Source of the DNA: Priestia aryabhattai
GTDB lineage: Bacteria; Bacillota; Bacilli; Bacillales; Bacillaceae_H
Direction of reading: 5' to 3'
Length of the DNA stretch: 64,000 bases
NCBI RefSeq assembly: GCF_023715685.1
Contig: NZ_JAMBOQ010000008.1
Span: forward strand, 1 to 64,000
Of the stretch, positions 54,118 through 63,683 are shown piece by piece (position 1 is the first letter of the stretch; each line of letters starts with the position of its first letter). The notes under the pieces are model-generated. The model saw only the letters and a program-made list of their open reading frames with translations, searched no databases and had not been told where the DNA came from. The translations under genes were made by a program, and so were the position numbers.

Positions 54118-55383
54118 TTAATCAGCTTCCTCTTTCTTACTCGCAAATGATTTTACGGAAACTTTGCGAATACGTCGATTTTCTACTTCCTTAACGGTAA
54201 ACAGAATCTCTTCATATGAGAAAAAGTCTCCTTTAGCAGGAATATGATCAAACTGCTCATATATCCATCCCCCTAAGGTATGGCAAGTACTGTCAGGAGA
54301 ACTAACCGCTACATAGGTTAAAAATTCATCAATAGGGATGTCGGCGTTAAATTCGTACTCCTTTTCCCCTATCTGCTGTACATACTTAACAGCTTCATCA
54401 TGTTCATCCCAAATCTCTCCTACAATTTCTTCTAATATATCTTCTAAGGTAACAAGACCGGCCGTTCCACCAAACTCATCAACTACAATTGCCATGTGCA
54501 CCTTACTTTTTTGGAGCTCTGGCAATAGAACAGATATTTTCATGGATTCTACCACAAAAATAGGTTGTCTCAACAAATCGCGAATAGAAATCTCTTTTCC
54601 TTGGACTAAACAAGTTAAAAATTCTCTTTCTGATAAAATGCCAATAATATTATCAATATGATCTTCGTATACAGGGACTCTCGAATATCTCTCCTTAAGA
54701 AACATTTGACAAATCGAATCAATATCGGCATTTACGTCAACAGCTGTGACATCAATTCTAGGTTTTAAAATTTGCCCCACCACAATGTCATTAAAATTGA
54801 GTGAACGGTGAACCAGCTCTTTTTCAATATTATTAATTGTCCCTTCTTCTTCACTTAAATCTACCATCACTTTAATTTCATCTTCTGTAATGGTTGGTGT
54901 AGGAGCAGACGCTAATAAGTGAGAAGCTCCTTTTTTTACCTGTAAAAATAAGAAGGAAATCGGGGTTAATAATTTAATAATAATAAATAACAATGATGAA
55001 ATCATCAGCGCAAAAGATTCGGCATGCTCTTTCGCCAGCGACTTCGGCAAGACTTCACCAAAAATCAAAATGATGATGGTCATAGCGATGATACTAATCA
55101 CAAGTGCTAGGTTTCCTTTAAACACATCGAGGGCAATTTTAGCTGCCAAAGAAGACGCAGCAATGTTTACGGCAACATTGCCTACTAAAATTGTCGACAG
55201 CGTCTGCTCAAAGTGTTCAGCAATCTGCAGCGCTTTTTTACTTCCTCGATATTTTTTCTCAGCGTAATGTTTTAAACGAATTTTATTTACACTTGAAAAA
55301 GCTGTCTCAGCAGATGAAAAAAAAGCTGATAACACAAGCAAAACGACTAATATCATCATTTGATTCAGAGGCAAGTCTCCCAA
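54118..55383 (-). CDS. CNNM/CBS-domain transporter (HlyC/CorC family)
   Basis: 421 aa. An N-terminal CNNM (DUF21) membrane domain with four TM segments (SAFFSSAETAFSSVNKIRLKH at the start, NVAVNIAAS, FGEVLPKSLAKEHAE), then two CBS domains (RIDVTAVDVNADIDSICQMFLKERYSRVPVYED; VVDEFGGTAGLVTLEDILEEIVGEI) and a C-terminal CorC/HlyC domain. This family includes MpfA-type Mg2+ exporters. The start appears to be a TTG (55383), about 10 nt after AGGAG. Ion specificity is family inference. Confidence 0.87.
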   Translation of the reverse strand: MGDLPLNQMMILVVLLVLSAFFSSAETAFSSVNKIRLKHYAEKKYRGSKKALQIAEHFEQTLSTILVGNVAVNIAASSLAAKIALDVFKGNLALVISIIAMTIIILIFGEVLPKSLAKEHAESFALMISSLLFIIIKLLTPISFLFLQVKKGASHLLASAPTPTITEDEIKVMVDLSEEEGTINNIEKELVHRSLNFNDIVVGQILKPRIDVTAVDVNADIDSICQMFLKERYSRVPVYEDHIDNIIGILSEREFLTCLVQGKEISIRDLLRQPIFVVESMKISVLLPELQKSKVHMAIVVDEFGGTAGLVTLEDILEEIVGEIWDEHDEAVKYVQQIGEKEYEFNADIPIDEFLTYVAVSSPDSTCHTLGGWIYEQFDHIPAKGDFFSYEEILFTVKEVENRRIRKVSVKSFASKKEEAD

Positions 55384-55568
55384 AAGACATTCACTCTCCT
55401 ATTTTTTTGATTTTTCTGTCTTTTTATCATATCAAATTTTTTTGTTGTTGAATATTTCATTCATCAACTTTGTATTACTTTATGCCGCGTATGCTTTTTA
55501 TTATGAATAAGTATGCAGATTGTATATCCTAAAGAATAGATACTATCTTTTATAGAGGGGTGTAGCCA

Positions 55569-56189
55569 ATGAAAATTTTACTATTAGGCTCTACAGGACG
55601 AGTTGGACAGTCTTTATTAAAAATGATGCTAAAAGATGAAAACGAAGTTACTGTACTTGTCAGAGACCGTAATAAGCTAAAGGTTAGTCATCCAAACCTA
55701 CATATCTTACAAGGAGATGTACTTCATCAAGAAAATATCAACTTTGCCCTCAAGCACCAAGACATCGTAGTCAGCGCGTTAAATACAGATGGAGCAGAGA
55801 CGATTTCAAAAAGTATGCCGCTTATTATAAACAGCATGAAGCATTACGGCGTTCATCGTATTCTTACTATTGGAACTGCAGGCACCTTACAATCACGAAC
55901 AGAACCAGAAAAGTATCGTTTTCAATCAAATGAATCAAAGCGTAAAACTACTAGAGCAGCAGAAGATCATTTAAAAGGATACTTACGCTTGAAGGAAAGT
56001 GACCTAAACTGGACTGTTATATGCCCAACATACTTGCCTGATGGTGAAATAACAGGCACGTACCGAGTGGAAAAAGATATTTTACCTGCAGATGCCGTTA
56101 AAATTTCAACGGGAGATACCGCTCACTTTACTTACCATGAGATATGGGCTCAAAAATTTTCCAAATGCCGCGTTGGAATTGCCTATTAA
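55569..56189 (+). CDS. NAD(P)-binding (SDR-like) protein
   Basis: 206 aa. N-terminal Rossmann motif LLLGSTGRVGQSLLKMML (GxxGxxG) and the BVR-B/NmrA-like pattern VVSALNTDGAETISKSMPLIINSMKHYGVHRILTIGTAG. An atypical SDR, probably an oxidoreductase or quinone reductase; substrate unknown. GAGGGG lies 8 nt before the ATG. No operon partners. Confidence 0.8.
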   Translation: MKILLLGSTGRVGQSLLKMMLKDENEVTVLVRDRNKLKVSHPNLHILQGDVLHQENINFALKHQDIVVSALNTDGAETISKSMPLIINSMKHYGVHRILTIGTAGTLQSRTEPEKYRFQSNESKRKTTRAAEDHLKGYLRLKESDLNWTVICPTYLPDGEITGTYRVEKDILPADAVKISTGDTAHFTYHEIWAQKFSKCRVGIAY

Positions 56190-56227
56190 AAAATAAGGAG
56201 AACTTTTCGTTTTCAAAACGAGAAGTT

Positions 56228-56423
56228 CTACATCCAAAAAATACCAATAATAGCTAATCCACCTAGAACAAAACCTCCTATTTGACCAACGAGAGCCGGT
56301 GTCCAAACAGGCTTTCCTTTTTCTAATGTGCTAATATCACGCTTCATTTGATAAATTTTTTCTTTTAAATCTTCAATCTGGCCGTGCAGCGCTTGAATCT
56401 GACGATCTTGGTCATTTATCCAC
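56228..56423 (-). pseudogene. small coiled-coil membrane protein gene, frameshifted near its start
   Basis: The reverse strand has AAGGG and GTG GAT AAA TGA (start 56423). Dropping one A gives a 64-aa frame, V(M)DNDQDRQIQALHGQIEDL..., a heptad-rich segment followed by WTPALVGQIGGFVLGGLAIIGIFWM, one TM helix, ending with TAG at 56230-56228. The coding signal downstream is clear. One extra A in a short A run would explain the stop: real frameshift or base-call error. Confidence 0.55.
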
Positions 56424-56596
56424 TATCTTTTCCCTTTTTTATTTTTATCATATGCGTAAAAAGGTAAAGCTTTACTTTTCGGCATCACTTTTTCTAAATG
56501 ATAAAAACTCCTTTCCCCGTCTTTAGGATAAAAAAATCTTGCCTTCTCATAATAAAAAAGAATATAGTCCTTAGTCACTGTTGAAAGGAGAACATG

Positions 56597-57322
56597 ATGA
56601 TAAAACTTGTATTGATTCGGCATGGACAAAGCGTATGGAATCTTGAAAATAAATTTACTGGCTGGACGGATGTAGACCTTTCTAAAAGTGGATTACAAGA
56701 AGCGCGAGAAGCTGGAAAAGTATTGAAGAAAAACGAGTATGAGTTCGATATTGCCTATACTTCTGTTTTAAAACGATCCATTCGCACTCTGTGGATTATC
56801 TTACATCAAATGGACTTCATGTGGATTCCTGTATACAAATCTTGGAGATTGAATGAACGACACTACGGAGCTCTTCAAGGCTTGAACAAAGAAGAAACCG
56901 CAAAAAAATTTGGTGAAGAGCAAGTTCATTTGTGGAGAAGATCGATGAACAAACGCCCTCCTGCTTTAGAGACAACAGATATTCGCTATGAAGCTTCCAA
57001 CCCTAAGTATAAGGACTTAAGTAAGGGGCAATTTCCTGTAACTGAAAACTTAGCTGATACAGAAAAGCGAGTTCTTGAATACTGGGACGAAACCATTGCT
57101 CCTTCTATTAAAGCTGGCAAAAAAGTCATTATTTCCGCTCACGGTAATACGATTAGAGCTCTGATGCAGTATTTGGATAACATTTCACCTGATGGCATTG
57201 CGAACTTAAATATTCCGACAAGCGTGCCGCTTGTTTATGAGCTTGATGATAGTTTAAAGCCCATTAGACATTATTATTTAGGCATCGATGGAGAGATTCC
57301 TACACATATTCATTCTTCATAA
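56597..57322 (+). CDS. gpmA: 2,3-bisphosphoglycerate-dependent phosphoglycerate mutase
   Basis: About 241 aa. [18 protein letters not shown] (phospho-His), [32 protein letters not shown] and [11 protein letters not shown] are all family markers. It interconverts 3- and 2-phosphoglycerate in glycolysis. Two ATGs (56594, 56597) follow AAAGGAG; spacing favours 56597. Bacilli usually rely on the Mn2+-dependent iPGM, so this may be an additional enzyme. Ends with its own terminator. Confidence 0.92.
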   Translation: MIKLVLIRHGQSVWNLENKFTGWTDVDLSKSGLQEAREAGKVLKKNEYEFDIAYTSVLKRSIRTLWIILHQMDFMWIPVYKSWRLNERHYGALQGLNKEETAKKFGEEQVHLWRRSMNKRPPALETTDIRYEASNPKYKDLSKGQFPVTENLADTEKRVLEYWDETIAPSIKAGKKVIISAHGNTIRALMQYLDNISPDGIANLNIPTSVPLVYELDDSLKPIRHYYLGIDGEIPTHIHSS

Positions 57323-57352
57323 AAAACGTGCCTAGATTGTAGGCACGTTTTT
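57322..57352. terminator. terminator between gpmA and thiD (bidirectional)
   Basis: AAAAAACGTGCCTA, loop GATTG, TAGGCACGTTTTTT, between convergent genes. Confidence 0.92.
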
Positions 57353-58162
57353 TTATGTGTTTGAACGAAAGTGTTTTCTATATGCCCAATGGTTAGTAGG
57401 ACCGTGTCCGGAACCAATTTCAAGCGTATGCTTAATCGCGTAGTGAACAAAATCTGAAGCGATTTGGACCGCTTCAACCACGCTTTTACCTTTTGCTAGT
57501 TCAGCAGTGACGCAAGCGGCAAACGTGCATCCCGTTCCGTGCGTATGCTTTGTATTCATCTTTTCATGCTTGATTTCAACGTACGTATGACCATCATACA
57601 CTAAATCAATCATATCTTGATGAGATTGGTCGTGTCCGCCTTTAATCACCACATGCTTTACACCTAGCTCATGCATCTGTTTTGCCGCTTCTTTTCTGTC
57701 TTCAATCGTTTGGATTTCTTTACCCGTGATGACTTCCGCCTCTGGTATGTTCGGTGTAATAACTTCACAAAGAGGCAATAATTCTTTTAGAGCCTGTACA
57801 GCTTCTCTCTGAAGAAGCGACTGACCGCCTTTTGCAATCATAACGGGATCGACTACAACGTTTTGCAGTCCGTACTGTTTGATTTTACGAGCCACTGCGT
57901 AAATAATATCAGCACTGAACAACATGCCTGTCTTAACTGCATTAGGAAATAAGTCAGTGGCAATCGAATCCAACTGCGTTTCAACTGCTTCTACTTCTAA
58001 AGGATAAACTCCTTGTACACCGACTGTATTTTGTGCAGTCACAGCTGTAATCACAGACATACCAAAAACGTCACGCTCTTGAAATGCTTTTAAATCAGCT
58101 TGAATTCCTGCTCCTCCACCGCTGTCTGATCCAGCAATGGTTAATGCTTTTGGTACTGTCAT
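57353..58162 (-). CDS. thiD: hydroxymethylpyrimidine (phosphate) kinase ThiD
   Basis: About 269 aa. The start region ALTIAGSDSGGGAGIQADLKAF, then VVIKGGH and HGTGCTFAACVTAELAKG, are the ribokinase-like ThiD motifs. Phosphorylates HMP and HMP-P for thiamin synthesis. GGAGG lies 9 nt before ATG 58162 (the frame opens earlier at a TTG in thiF's end). Last gene of the thi operon. Confidence 0.95.
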   Translation of the reverse strand: MTVPKALTIAGSDSGGGAGIQADLKAFQERDVFGMSVITAVTAQNTVGVQGVYPLEVEAVETQLDSIATDLFPNAVKTGMLFSADIIYAVARKIKQYGLQNVVVDPVMIAKGGQSLLQREAVQALKELLPLCEVITPNIPEAEVITGKEIQTIEDRKEAAKQMHELGVKHVVIKGGHDQSHQDMIDLVYDGHTYVEIKHEKMNTKHTHGTGCTFAACVTAELAKGKSVVEAVQIASDFVHYAIKHTLEIGSGHGPTNHWAYRKHFRSNT

Positions 58163-58184
58163 GCTTGAAACCTCCATCTCTTTC

Positions 58185-59204
58185 TTACCCAATATACCGA
58201 TGATAAAGCGACTTTGCCTCTACTATATCGTTTGTTCCATGGACAAAGACGCGCCCATCTTGAAACATCACTAAACGGTAATCATCTACATAAAAAGAAA
58301 GTAGATACGGATTTTGTTCAATTTTATATCCTTTTTCTTTTAATCGTTCACCTAAAGGCTGCAGCGGCTGCTTGGCTGATTTGCCCGGACGAATTTGCAC
58401 CGTGTTTCTTCCGCATAGCACGGCTGTTTTCGTTTGATTTTCATATTGTAAAAAGGGATACGTTTGTTCACTACCGCATGAGCGGCAAGCAGATTTGCGA
58501 AACACGTTCACATTGATGCTCGTATACTCATTTTTCCATACGTCAAACGAAACAAGTTCCCTCCTAAGCGCATTCCAGTCTCCAACTAATATTTTTAACA
58601 CTTCTGTTACTTGATGAGCGACTACCATTTGTACAGCAGGACTAATGATTCCCACTGTATCACATGTTAATCCTCCAAGCGGTACAGATTCAAGCAAACA
58701 GGATAAACACGGTGTTTCACTTGGTATGATGGTATAACTAATTCCATAACTTCCTACACATGCTCCGTAAATCCAAGGAATATCATATTTTTGTGATAAA
58801 TCATTCATTACAAGACGTGTGTCAAAATTATCGGTTGCATCAATCATAACATCTACCCCCTCAACAAGCTGTTCTAAAACTTGAGGGGTACCGTCTGCTA
58901 CGTGCGCTTCTACTTTTACATCATGATTAATATCTTGAAGCCGTTTTTTAGCGGCAATTGCTTTTGGGATTCTTTTATCAGCATCTTTTTCACTATACAA
59001 TTGTTGCCGCTGAAGGTTGCTCCACTCTACATAGTCCCGGTCAATGAGCGTTATTTTCTTTACACCCGCTCGCGCAAGGGCCTCGGCGTTCCCTGTTCCA
59101 AGAGCACCTGCTCCTACAATCAGAACATGCTTTTCTTGAATTTGCTGCTGTCCGCCTTTTCCAATAGGTTGAAACAATTCTTGGCGGGAATAACGATTAA
59201 TCAA
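58185..59204 (-). CDS. thiF: ThiF/MoeB-type adenylyltransferase
   Basis: 339 aa. Rossmann start [21 protein letters not shown], the [12 protein letters not shown] stretch, DATDNFDTR and zinc cysteines (CLSC...CRSC) are those of ThiF/MoeB E1-like enzymes, which adenylate the ThiS C terminus. It starts with TTG (59204), overlapping the thiG stop by 4 nt. Confidence 0.93.
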   Translation of the reverse strand: MINRYSRQELFQPIGKGGQQQIQEKHVLIVGAGALGTGNAEALARAGVKKITLIDRDYVEWSNLQRQQLYSEKDADKRIPKAIAAKKRLQDINHDVKVEAHVADGTPQVLEQLVEGVDVMIDATDNFDTRLVMNDLSQKYDIPWIYGACVGSYGISYTIIPSETPCLSCLLESVPLGGLTCDTVGIISPAVQMVVAHQVTEVLKILVGDWNALRRELVSFDVWKNEYTSINVNVFRKSACRSCGSEQTYPFLQYENQTKTAVLCGRNTVQIRPGKSAKQPLQPLGERLKEKGYKIEQNPYLLSFYVDDYRLVMFQDGRVFVHGTNDIVEAKSLYHRYIG

Positions 59205-59968
59205 CCGATACTCATCCCTTCTGTTGGACTGCTTGCCGTTGCATATTGTTTCTTTTCAATGCGTCCTGCTTCAAATGCTGCTCGTCCTGCTTCAATCGCT
59301 AGTTTCATAGCACGAGCCATTTTCACAGGATCTTTTGCTCCTGAAACAGCTGTATTTAATAACACACCATCTGCTCCTAGCTCCATAGCTTGAGCTGCAT
59401 CTGAAGCCGTTCCAATACCTGCATCTACAATTACTGGAACATTTGATTGTTCAATGATAAAACGCATGTTCAACGGGTTAATAATGCCTTGACCTGAACC
59501 GATAGGCGAAGCTCCTGGCATAATAGCATGTACGCCTAAATCTTCCAAACGGCGCGCAAGTAAAACATCATCTGATGTGTAAGGTAAAACAGTAAAGCCC
59601 TCTTTTAACAGTTCTTCACTGGCTTTTAATGTTTCAACTGGATCAGGAAGTAGCGTTTTATCACATCCAATTACTTCTACTTTCACCATGTCACAAAGTC
59701 CAGAAGCCTTTGCTAATTTAGCAATACGTACCGCCTCTTCTGCATTTTTTGCTCCAGCAGTGTTAGGCAAAAGAGTGAAACGCTTCACATCAAGCGCTTC
59801 TAATAAATTAGGCTGGTTTTGATCAAAAATATCCATTCGTCTAACAGCAAATGTTAAAATTTCTGTTTCCGACTCTTCTACCGCTTGACGCTGAGTCGTA
59901 AAGTCCGGAAATTTCCCTGTTCCTAATAATAAACGTGAATTAAATGTATATTGTCCAATTTTTAACAT
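59201..59968 (-). CDS. thiG: thiazole synthase ThiG
   Basis: About 255 aa, TIM barrel. The start motif [18 protein letters not shown], the catalytic-Lys region [11 protein letters not shown] and [16 protein letters not shown] are diagnostic. It makes the thiazole ring with ThiS-COSH and the ThiO product. GGAGGAGG suits the ATG at 59968; an ATG 9 nt upstream abuts that site. Confidence 0.95.
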   Translation of the reverse strand: MLKIGQYTFNSRLLLGTGKFPDFTTQRQAVEESETEILTFAVRRMDIFDQNQPNLLEALDVKRFTLLPNTAGAKNAEEAVRIAKLAKASGLCDMVKVEVIGCDKTLLPDPVETLKASEELLKEGFTVLPYTSDDVLLARRLEDLGVHAIMPGASPIGSGQGIINPLNMRFIIEQSNVPVIVDAGIGTASDAAQAMELGADGVLLNTAVSGAKDPVKMARAMKLAIEAGRAAFEAGRIEKKQYATASSPTEGMSIG

Positions 59969-59973
59969 AATCT

Positions 59974-60177
59974 TCATCCTCCTCCGACAAATGAAACAAC
60001 TTCTAATGTATCTCCATCTTTTAAGCTTGCATCGCTATGTTCTTCTTTTTGCAAAATGTTCTTGTTTAACTCAACAATTACAACTCGCTCATGCAGGTTC
60101 TGAGCCTGTAACAGGTGCTCGACTGTTTCAATTTCATCTCCGACAGTGACGGTCTTACCATTAATAATTAGATTCAA
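59974..60177 (-). CDS. thiS: sulfur carrier protein ThiS
   Basis: 67 aa, ubiquitin-like, ending in Gly-Gly-Gly, the GG tail that is adenylated and thiocarboxylated. The start overlaps the thiO stop by 4 nt. Confidence 0.95.
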   Translation of the reverse strand: MNLIINGKTVTVGDEIETVEHLLQAQNLHERVVIVELNKNILQKEEHSDASLKDGDTLEVVSFVGGG

Positions 60178-61301
60178 TGAACTCCCTCCATTGCTCTCCT
60201 TAGCTGAAATGATGTAAAAAATGAATGATTCGGACTTTTCCCTAACAAAGCATCAGCCATAATTTGTCCGGTTGCAGCACTTAATAAAATACCGTTTCGG
60301 TAGTGGCCAAACGCCATGTGGAGATTTGCTACCTCAGGATGCTCTCCTAAATAAGGCCAACCATCATTTGTTTGTGGACGAAGACCTGCCCATGCTTTTT
60401 CAAATGTTGCTTCTTTGATAGCCGGCAGGAGCGTAACGGCTTTATTTAGCAAAAATTGAATACCCTGTGCAGAAACCGTCTTGGTAAAATCATGCTGTAG
60501 CTTAGTTGCCCCGATTACGATTCTTCCGCCTGCTTTAGGCACTAAATAAAAACCTTCATCTAAAAAAATCGTTTTAGAAAGCAGCGGCTTATGACTTTGA
60601 AGAGCAATACACTCTCCTTTTACAGGAAACACCTGCCCTAAATGTTCAGAAGAAATAAAGCGTTTAGCCCATGAGCCTGCTGCAATAACTACTTTTTCTC
60701 CATAAAAAAATCCTTTAGACGTCTGTACACCTTTTACTGTTTCATTCTCCATAATAAGAGAATGAACGTCACAGTATTCGAATACATCTGCTCCGTGATA
60801 CAAGGCTCCATGAGCAAGAGCTTGCGTTAACTTAACCGGAGCTAGCTGACCGTCTCCGGGTATTGTAATTGCTCCGTGTATGTCTGGAGAGAGACCCGGT
60901 TCTAACAAGCGCGCTTCTTTTACATCGATCCATCTTACATGTTCATCCCATCGATGATGCTGAGCGGCTTTTTTCTTTAATACGTGTGCATCTTCTTCTG
61001 TTACAGCCACTTTTAATAAGCCTTTTTGAATAAGCTCTACGTCGATTGCCGTTTTTTCTTTTAGTTCCTTAACCAGTTCAGGAAACATGCTTCTGCTCCT
61101 AATAGCTAAGTCTAAAAGAGGACCTTCTTCATCAATTTCAGCTTGAGCGCCTAAAATACCAGCGGCTGCACTTGAAGCTTCACAACCGATTTGATTGCGC
61201 TCAAGAATGGCTACTGACGCTCCTTGTTTTGACAAATGATAAGCAATAGAAGAGCTGATTATGCCTCCTCCGATTAACAGTACATCATAATGCTTCTTCA
61301 T
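60174..61301 (-). CDS. thiO: glycine oxidase ThiO
   Basis: About 375 aa. FAD motif HYDVLLIGGGIISSSIAYHL at the N terminus, a substrate-binding C-terminal half ending with FGHYRNGILLSAATG. Oxidises glycine to dehydroglycine for the thiazole. GGAGGTGG precedes the ATG at 61301; the frame is open 25 codons upstream, inside tenI. It overlaps tenI by 17 nt. Confidence 0.94.
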   Translation of the reverse strand: MKKHYDVLLIGGGIISSSIAYHLSKQGASVAILERNQIGCEASSAAAGILGAQAEIDEEGPLLDLAIRSRSMFPELVKELKEKTAIDVELIQKGLLKVAVTEEDAHVLKKKAAQHHRWDEHVRWIDVKEARLLEPGLSPDIHGAITIPGDGQLAPVKLTQALAHGALYHGADVFEYCDVHSLIMENETVKGVQTSKGFFYGEKVVIAAGSWAKRFISSEHLGQVFPVKGECIALQSHKPLLSKTIFLDEGFYLVPKAGGRIVIGATKLQHDFTKTVSAQGIQFLLNKAVTLLPAIKEATFEKAWAGLRPQTNDGWPYLGEHPEVANLHMAFGHYRNGILLSAATGQIMADALLGKSPNHSFFTSFQLRRAMEGVH

Positions 61302-61908
61302 TTTCTCCACCTCCAGATGTCCATATATGAGAATATTGTTTGATCGCTTTGAGCGGATCTTGCGCAAGCATGACACCAGACATCACAGCTATACCGTGTG
61401 CTCCTGTTTGAAGTACCTCTGCGGCATTTACAGGTGTAATTCCTCCAATGGCAATAACCGGTATTTGCACAGCGTCTACTACTTCTTTTAGTGCTGCTAT
61501 CCCTCGACCTTTTAATCCTTTTTTTGAATGAGTTGAATAAATATGTCCGTATAGAATGTAGTGAGCACCATCTTTTTCAGCTTCTAGGGCTTCTTCCACG
61601 GAGTGAACTGATTTTCCGACAATAAGAGAAGGAAATGCGTCTATAACAAACGAAACGTCTAAGCTATGATAGGCAAGCTGTACTCCCTTTGCTTTTAAAG
61701 CATGTGCTACATCAACTCGATCATTTACAATAATTTTAGAGTGACAAAATGGCAGGCTTTCTAGTAAACATTGAATCTGCTTTGCCGTTTTCTTTTTTTC
61801 TCTAATATGAACAGCGCCCGCAAAAGGCGCAATAGCTGTTAAAATTTCCTGAAGCTCTTCGATTGGCTGCTTATCTGTTGTAATGACATGAAATTTAGGA
61901 ATATCCAC
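61285..61908 (-). CDS. tenI: thiazole tautomerase TenI
   Basis: About 207 aa from a GTG at 61908 (10 nt after AAAGG), which gives the usual TenI length. The frame is open to an ATG at 61986, adding MYVIKPSAQDEVIEIS...; that ATG has no ribosome binding site and lies next to the riboswitch hairpin. ThiE/TenI TIM barrel: VHIREKKKTA, IGKSVHSVEEA-like VGKSVHSVEEALEAEKDGAHYILYGHIY, IPVIAIGGITP. It converts the thiazole tautomer to the aromatic form. First gene of the thi operon; tenA is missing. Confidence 0.88.
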   Translation of the reverse strand: MDIPKFHVITTDKQPIEELQEILTAIAPFAGAVHIREKKKTAKQIQCLLESLPFCHSKIIVNDRVDVAHALKAKGVQLAYHSLDVSFVIDAFPSLIVGKSVHSVEEALEAEKDGAHYILYGHIYSTHSKKGLKGRGIAALKEVVDAVQIPVIAIGGITPVNAAEVLQTGAHGIAVMSGVMLAQDPLKAIKQYSHIWTSGGGENEEAL

Positions 61909-61990
61909 ATGATCGAAACCTTTCCATTCAGAATAAAGAGAAATTTCAATCACTTCATCTTGTGCAGAGGGCTTTATTACATACAAAGAA

Positions 61991-62014
61991 CCACTCTACA
62001 ACGTAGAGTGGTTA
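61991..62014 (-). terminator. hairpin of the TPP riboswitch expression platform
   Basis: AACCACTCTAC, loop, GTAGAGTGGTT: an 11-bp stem with only a short TCTTTG after it on the transcript strand. It may act as a weak terminator or as the sequestering element of the riboswitch. Confidence 0.5.
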
Positions 62015-62035
62015 GCATGTATTGTTATGTAAACA

Positions 62036-62127
62036 TGATCGCCACTTCCCTACGCTGGTCCAAACCAGATCAGGTTCAAAGGGTCCGAAATACATTCGTC
62101 TCAGCTCCAAAGAGCTCCCCTAGTGAT
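62036..62127 (-). promoter_or_regulatory. TPP riboswitch (THI box) of the thi operon
   Basis: The reverse strand has CACTAGGGGAGC, GCTGAGA, ACCCTTTGAACCTGATCTGG and GCGTAGGGAAGTGG, the conserved blocks of the thiamin pyrophosphate aptamer in the right order. It controls tenI-thiO-thiS-thiG-thiF-thiD. Confidence 0.97.
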
Positions 62128-62290
62128 TGCTATTTATTGATTTTGTTTTTGCACTTAAAATTATAACACAACTAGATGTAAATACAATATCCCTTTGTGT
62201 TCTTACAGCTCTCTTCCTTTTATATATGTATTTTTTAAGCCTCTTTATGTAAGAGGCCCGACGCATCGCACCATTCTGCTTTTTATATGG
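62128..62290. other. intergenic, thi operon promoter region / small membrane gene end
   Basis: Holds the thi operon promoter region and the end of the leftward crcB operon. A GCCTCTT-ACATA-AAGAGGC hairpin (near 62240-62260) could end that operon, though its T run is poor. Confidence 0.4.
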
Positions 62291-62506
62291 TTAGTAATCA
62301 GTATAGTCGTCAAATTCTTCTTTGTCTTTTTCCTTTTTCCGATCCCATATAAACAGCAGGAGTAACATAATAAAAGTTAGAATATAAAAACCGTAAAAAA
62401 TAAATGCCGCCACAACATTTATAAATAAAAATAAAAAACCGATGATTTGACCTGCAACAGCCACAATCAACAAAATGTATTTCCAAACTTCTGCTTTTCT
62501 ATCCAT
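62291..62506 (-). CDS. small two-TM membrane protein
   Basis: 71 aa with two TM helices (YILLIVAVAGQIIGFLFLFI, VVAAFIFYGFYILTFIMLLLLFIW) and an acidic/basic tail KKEKDKEEFDDYTDY. GGAG lies 9 nt before the ATG. 47 bp after crcB copy 2, with no terminator between, so likely the third gene of that operon. Not recognised. Confidence 0.7.
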   Translation of the reverse strand: MDRKAEVWKYILLIVAVAGQIIGFLFLFINVVAAFIFYGFYILTFIMLLLLFIWDRKKEKDKEEFDDYTDY

Positions 62507-62553
62507 TCTATACTTCTCCGTCTTTTTGTTTTTCCCTACTAGAAACGTTCTCT

Positions 62554-62943
62554 TTACTTAAATAAAAACGTTCCTGCCAGTAAACCGACTGTAAATAAAC
62601 CAATTGTTCCAAATGCTGAAATCCCCACGTACGCCAACATTTTCCGATAAGATTTTTCTCGAATTAACTGCACGGTTTCCACACTAAACGTTGAAAAAGT
62701 GGTAAAGGCACCCAAAAAGCCAATGCCAATCATTAAAAATATTGAATCATCATAAGCATGACTCGGAACCTTTCCATAATAACTGCCGTAAAAAAGACCA
62801 AGCCCAAACGCACCGAGCAAGTTTACAAACAGCATTGATACTGGAAAAGGAGGGTTTGAAACTGTTTTTGTAACTTTTAAACCCAAAAGATAACGGCATA
62901 TTCCTCCAGCTGCCCCGCCAAGTGCCAAGCTCACTATGCTCAT
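62554..62943 (-). CDS. crcB2: fluoride channel CrcB/FluC, copy 2
   Basis: 129 aa, four TM helices. The GFLGAFTTFSTFSVE motif and the N-terminal GGAAGGICRYLLG are the CrcB/FluC signature. It exports fluoride as part of a dimer. Directly abuts copy 1, so the two are likely co-translated and may form a heterodimer, as in many Gram-positives. Confidence 0.93.
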   Translation of the reverse strand: MSIVSLALGGAAGGICRYLLGLKVTKTVSNPPFPVSMLFVNLLGAFGLGLFYGSYYGKVPSHAYDDSIFLMIGIGFLGAFTTFSTFSVETVQLIREKSYRKMLAYVGISAFGTIGLFTVGLLAGTFLFK

Positions 62944-63342
62944 TTACTTCACCTCATGTAATTTCACTAAATTTTCCCCTGCCGCTTCACCGCATAGATA
63001 GCCTGCTAAAGCAAGAAGAACCCCACCTACTAAAGAGACAATGACATAAATAGCTCCACCAAATAAATGGTGCTGAGTGAGAGAAATGACGTCTCCTGCA
63101 AACGTTGAATACGTTGTAAAACCGCCGCACACGCCAACACCTAGACCAAGCTTTATCCATTCTTTTGGCTTTTTCCACGCAAAAAATCCTGTTAATAGGC
63201 CTAATATGAAGCTTCCTAATAGGTTTTCAATTACCGTTCCTATTGGATATCCCGTATATAATAAGGAAAGATTCAGCAAATAGCGTGCATATGTACCAGC
63301 GATAGCACCAAAGGCAATTGAGATTAAATTTATGGCTTTCAT
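62944..63342 (-). CDS. crcB1: fluoride channel CrcB/FluC, copy 1
   Basis: About 132 aa, four TM helices; GGFTTYSTFAGDVI and GAIAGTYARYLLNLSLL are family motifs. The start may be ATG 63345 or 63342; CGGAG spacing slightly favours 63342. First gene of crcB1-crcB2-small membrane gene. No fluoride riboswitch is visible upstream. Confidence 0.93.
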   Translation of the reverse strand: MKAINLISIAFGAIAGTYARYLLNLSLLYTGYPIGTVIENLLGSFILGLLTGFFAWKKPKEWIKLGLGVGVCGGFTTYSTFAGDVISLTQHHLFGGAIYVIVSLVGGVLLALAGYLCGEAAGENLVKLHEVK

Positions 63343-63683
63343 CATATCGCTCCGTTTCATAAATTCTTCTTTAAGTGTACCATAAGGAATTTATTTCTAC
63401 CTTAACATTTAACTATATGTTTATTGCACCAAAAGTCATGAAAAAATGAAAGAGAAAATCGTCGCATGAAACTTCCTTTTTACTCCTTAAATCTTCCTTA
63501 AAAATCCACTTAATCCAAATTTAAAAATCTTTCTGTATCCTGATGACAAACGGTGTATAGAAGGTATATTTCCCTTAGTTTAAGTCACATTAATCGTATA
63601 AGTTTTTTTTGTTGACTTTTGCTGTGTTCTTGTTTAGTATCACAGAGTATCATTTCCTATAAGAATACTAGGGGGTTTAGAAA
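63343..63683. other. divergent region, crcB / amino-acid SBP
   Basis: Contains an extended -10 (TGGTACACT, reverse strand) for crcB, and a sigma-A promoter TTGACT (63612-63617)-17 bp-TAGTAT (63635-63640) for the rightward lipoprotein gene. No riboswitch or T-box recognised. Confidence 0.55.

Noticed and set aside
61909..61986. N-terminal extension of TenI as a remnant of TenA
   Set aside because: The 26 residues do not resemble a TenA C terminus and the ATG has no ribosome binding site.
63361..63611. Fluoride riboswitch upstream of crcB, or S-box/T-box before the amino-acid binding protein
   Set aside because: None of the conserved blocks of these elements is visible on either strand.
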